Source: Oscillospiraceae bacterium
GTDB taxonomy: Bacteria > Bacillota > Clostridia > Oscillospirales > Oscillospiraceae
Direction: 5' to 3'
NCBI GenBank assembly: GCA_031263805.1
Contig: JAISFB010000043.1
Coordinates: 1-6,763 of the forward strand
Length of the DNA: 6,763 nt
In this document: piece after piece, positions 4,512 through 6,763 of the stretch
How positions within the stretch are numbered: position 1 is the first letter of the stretch
Layout of the letters: each line of letters opens with the position of its first letter
Notes under the pieces: generated by a model
Databases searched by the model: none
Told to the model about the DNA's origin: nothing
The model's input: only the letters and a program-made list of their open reading frames with translations
Program-made: the position numbers and the translations under genes

Positions 4512-6763
4512 AAAAGCTTTGGCGCAGGCAAAAAACCGGGCGGTTTATCCCCCGCCCGCATATGAGCCGCCGGAGCCGCGGCGCGTCGCGGGGGGCTATA
4601 TCGGTTTTTCTGTCGATAGTCCTGGTGCCGTGCATCGCGTTTACGTCGCTGTTTGTGGATTTGAGCCGCGTCAGGCTGGCGAAAAACCTTGTGGAATCCG
4701 CCGGGGACTTGGCGCTCAATTCCCTGCTGACCCATTACGATTTTGACCTGAACGACTATTACGGCCTCGTCGCCTCCTGCCAGAATATCGAGGAGTTTTA
4801 CGAGAGCTCCGCCGGGTATTTCGCCCGTATGCTGAAATCGCAGGGGCTAAGCGACGAGGAATCGAAAACGCTTATTTCGAGCATAAAGGCCCTGGCGGGC
4901 GGGGACGACGTCGCGGACCTGCTGCAAACCGAGATAAAAACCGACCTTGCGGAAGTGATCACGCCCGTCGCGGACGCCGACCTCGCCAACCCGACGGTCG
5001 TCAAGGACCAGCTCGTCGAGTTTATGAAATACCGCGCGCCGATAAACATCACATCGAATTTCCTGAAAGAGCTGGGCGACAACAGCTCCGCGCTGGAGCA
5101 CGCAAAGGACGACCAAGAGCTCGCCGAGAAAAAGCGCGAGTATTACGAGGCGGAAAACGCGCTTATGGAAAAATCCTACGGCATCTATGTGAAGCTGAAG
5201 GCGTATCAGGATCTCTTGCCGTCGGAAGCGAAGCTCCGAGATATTGCCGCCCACCTGAACTCGTACCGGGAAAAGTTCAAAAAGCTGCACGAGGCGTTTG
5301 TAAAGGACCTGTTCAACACGGGCTCGATAAGCGAGGTCCGAAAAACGGTGTACCGCCTGTCGGATTTTTACGCCGACGACTTTGACGGGGAGACAATGGC
5401 AAGCATGGGTCAGCTGCGAAGCCTGATCACGAACACGGCGCGGGCGATAACGTCGTACAAAAACGCGAAAACGCAGCTTGAAAACGCGTTCCCGGAGTAC
5501 AACAGCGAAATATACGACATTCAATACTGGGCGCAAAACTACAACGCCGTAATTCTCAGGCAGAGCGCGCTGGATTCGGCTTCGAGCGATCTGCTGACGT
5601 ATTTTATGAAGCTCGAAAACGCCTTTTCATACCTGAGCGAGGCTGCGGCGGAGGGCATTTACGACACGTCTAACGGTTTGACGCTGAGCGGGACGTCCTA
5701 CGCGGGCTACGACGGCGCGGACTCCGAAAAGTTGTATTACGAGCATTATCAGACGTTATATTCGCAGGTGACGGACATTTATTACTCCGTGCTCTCATCC
5801 GCGGGCAACGAAAGCTCCTCCGATAAGTATCTGAAATACATCGCGATAATGCAGCGGATATCGACGGCGAGGGAAAACAAAGAGGCGATAGACCCCGCCG
5901 TGCACCGCATAGACGGCAAAACGGTAAACCGCACGGTAATGGATATTTACAGCGAGATAAGCTCCGACAGGGCGAGCCTGAAGGCGTTCAGCGACAAGCT
6001 TGACGGCGTCGCCGGAACACTGAACGGCCTGAAAGGCGAGCTCAGAGAATATAAAAGCGCGTTTGGCGTCTGGGAGGACGAGGCGGGCGTCTCCGTGACG
6101 GAAATGGGCGAGACGGACACCCGGGAGATAACGGATATCAAAAACGGAGACACGGAGGCCGGCCGGCAGCTCGGCCCGGACGAAATTTCGGAGGCCGGCA
6201 TTGACGAGCTGAAAACGCGCGTCACGGATATGAAGGCCCTATACGACGGCCTCATAGCGGAGCTGGACGAAATGAAGTACGGCAGCCGGAAAATAAAGGA
6301 CATCACCGACGCGGCGACGGCGAAAAGCGCGTCCGGGATAAGGGCGGCGTCGATCAAGCAGACGAAAAGCGAGCTGGATTCATATACGGATTCGTCCTTC
6401 AGCTTTACCCCGGCGGCGGACCCCGCCGTCACGGTAGTTCTCAACGCGACGAACGCACCGGACCTGAGAGCGCCGCAAAACGCGATGTACGGCTGGATGG
6501 AATCAAAATTCGCCGACGGGAAGACCGACAACAAGGCGGCCGGGGACAGCAAATACAAGGAATATATGAGCATGGGAAAGGACAAGGCGAACGAGGAGCA
6601 GACCGCGGAGGGCGTGACGACGAACAATATAGCCGCGTCGGGCGACGCCTTCGGCCTCGGCGAGGGGCTGGGGAGCATCGTGGACCTCGCCGTCGGGCTG
6701 GCGAAGGATTTCGGGGGCGAGCTGAAAAACCGCCGCGATTCGCTTTTTGCCGCCGAATACGCC
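4508..6763 (+). CDS. Very long TadG/DUF5702-like membrane-anchored surface protein, 3' end outside window
   Basis: I translated this frame codon by codon from ATG 4508 to the edge: 752 codons with no stop, so the protein is incomplete. Residues 1-29 are strongly basic (11 Arg/Lys, no acidic residues). A membrane helix follows (about 30-50, ISVFLSIVLVPCIAFTSLFV), then DLSRVRLAKNLVESAGDLAL. This resembles the N-terminus of TadG and of DUF5702 proteins found in clostridial Tad loci. FMKYRAPINITS (172-183) and the final RDSLFAAEYA also recall that family, from memory only. The rest is largely helical and polar, with probable coiled-coil stretches near 197-265, 480-515 and 565-600 and Tyr/Ser-rich segments at 386-445. 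The only cysteines are C42 and C91. I see no catalytic motif. The single anchor puts most of the chain outside the membrane, suggesting a minor, tip or anchoring component of the pilus. The family call is fairly firm, but the exact role is unknown. Confidence 0.85.
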   Translation, partial: MKKLWRRQKTGRFIPRPHMSRRSRGASRGAISVFLSIVLVPCIAFTSLFVDLSRVRLAKNLVESAGDLALNSLLTHYDFDLNDYYGLVASCQNIEEFYESSAGYFARMLKSQGLSDEESKTLISSIKALAGGDDVADLLQTEIKTDLAEVITPVADADLANPTVVKDQLVEFMKYRAPINITSNFLKELGDNSSALEHAKDDQELAEKKREYYEAENALMEKSYGIYVKLKAYQDLLPSEAKLRDIAAHLNSYREKFKKLHEAFVKDLFNTGSISEVRKTVYRLSDFYADDFDGETMASMGQLRSLITNTARAITSYKNAKTQLENAFPEYNSEIYDIQYWAQNYNAVILRQSALDSASSDLLTYFMKLENAFSYLSEAAAEGIYDTSNGLTLSGTSYAGYDGADSEKLYYEHYQTLYSQVTDIYYSVLSSAGNESSSDKYLKYIAIMQRISTARENKEAIDPAVHRIDGKTVNRTVMDIYSEISSDRASLKAFSDKLDGVAGTLNGLKGELREYKSAFGVWEDEAGVSVTEMGETDTREITDIKNGDTEAGRQLGPDEISEAGIDELKTRVTDMKALYDGLIAELDEMKYGSRKIKDITDAATAKSASGIRAASIKQTKSELDSYTDSSFSFTPAADPAVTVVLNATNAPDLRAPQNAMYGWMESKFADGKTDNKAAGDSKYKEYMSMGKDKANEEQTAEGVTTNNIAASGDAFGLGEGLGSIVDLAVGLAKDFGGELKNRRDSLFAAEYA

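Noticed and set aside
4847..6678. Minus-strand frames (4847-5536 and 5947-6678) opposite the DUF5702-like gene
   Set aside because: The plus strand has one uninterrupted 752-codon frame with a good start. The antisense translations show no recognisable family and are compositionally shadows.

Overview
The window is one stretch of a Tad (tight adherence / Flp-type IVb pilus) gene cluster. All genes lie on the + strand and are close enough to form one operon. The order is tadZ-like (3' end only), cpaF/tadA ATPase, tadB, tadC, a small Flp1-like pilin, a TadE-like pseudopilin, and a very long TadG/DUF5702-like surface protein that runs off the right edge. I see no minus-strand genes, RNA genes, mobile elements or CRISPR.

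The organism is most likely a GC-rich anaerobic member of the Clostridia (Bacillota), probably an uncultured gut-type lineage. The reasons are strong AGGAGG-type ribosome binding sites before almost every gene, heavy ATA use for isoleucine despite high GC, and pilin and surface-protein types (Flp1-like, DUF5702-like) that I associate with clostridial Tad loci. No secretin (RcpA/CpaC) is visible. A monoderm would not need one, but the locus is cut at both ends, so its absence here proves little.

Layout: 1-420 is the end of a ParA/MinD-like TadZ. 464-1702 is the CpaF motor. 1715-2578 and 2599-3468 are the paired inner-membrane platform proteins TadB and TadC. 3514-3738 is the candidate major pilin. 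3739-3851 is the largest gap and holds a strong GC-rich hairpin plus two smaller ones. 3852-4511 is TadE-like. From 4508 to the end is a 752-codon open frame, the largest gene in the window, which overlaps tadE by ATGA.

How they work together: TadZ positions the machine at the membrane. CpaF hydrolyses ATP to drive the TadB/TadC platform, which pulls processed pilins out of the membrane into a fibre. The TadE-like and DUF5702-like proteins are probably minor or tip/anchor subunits. The prepilin peptidase (TadV/CpaA) and RcpC/CpaB are not in the window. The least explained parts are the body of the DUF5702-like protein, the pilin's unusual processing site and the flp-tadE hairpin region. I found no evidence for a wholly new system.
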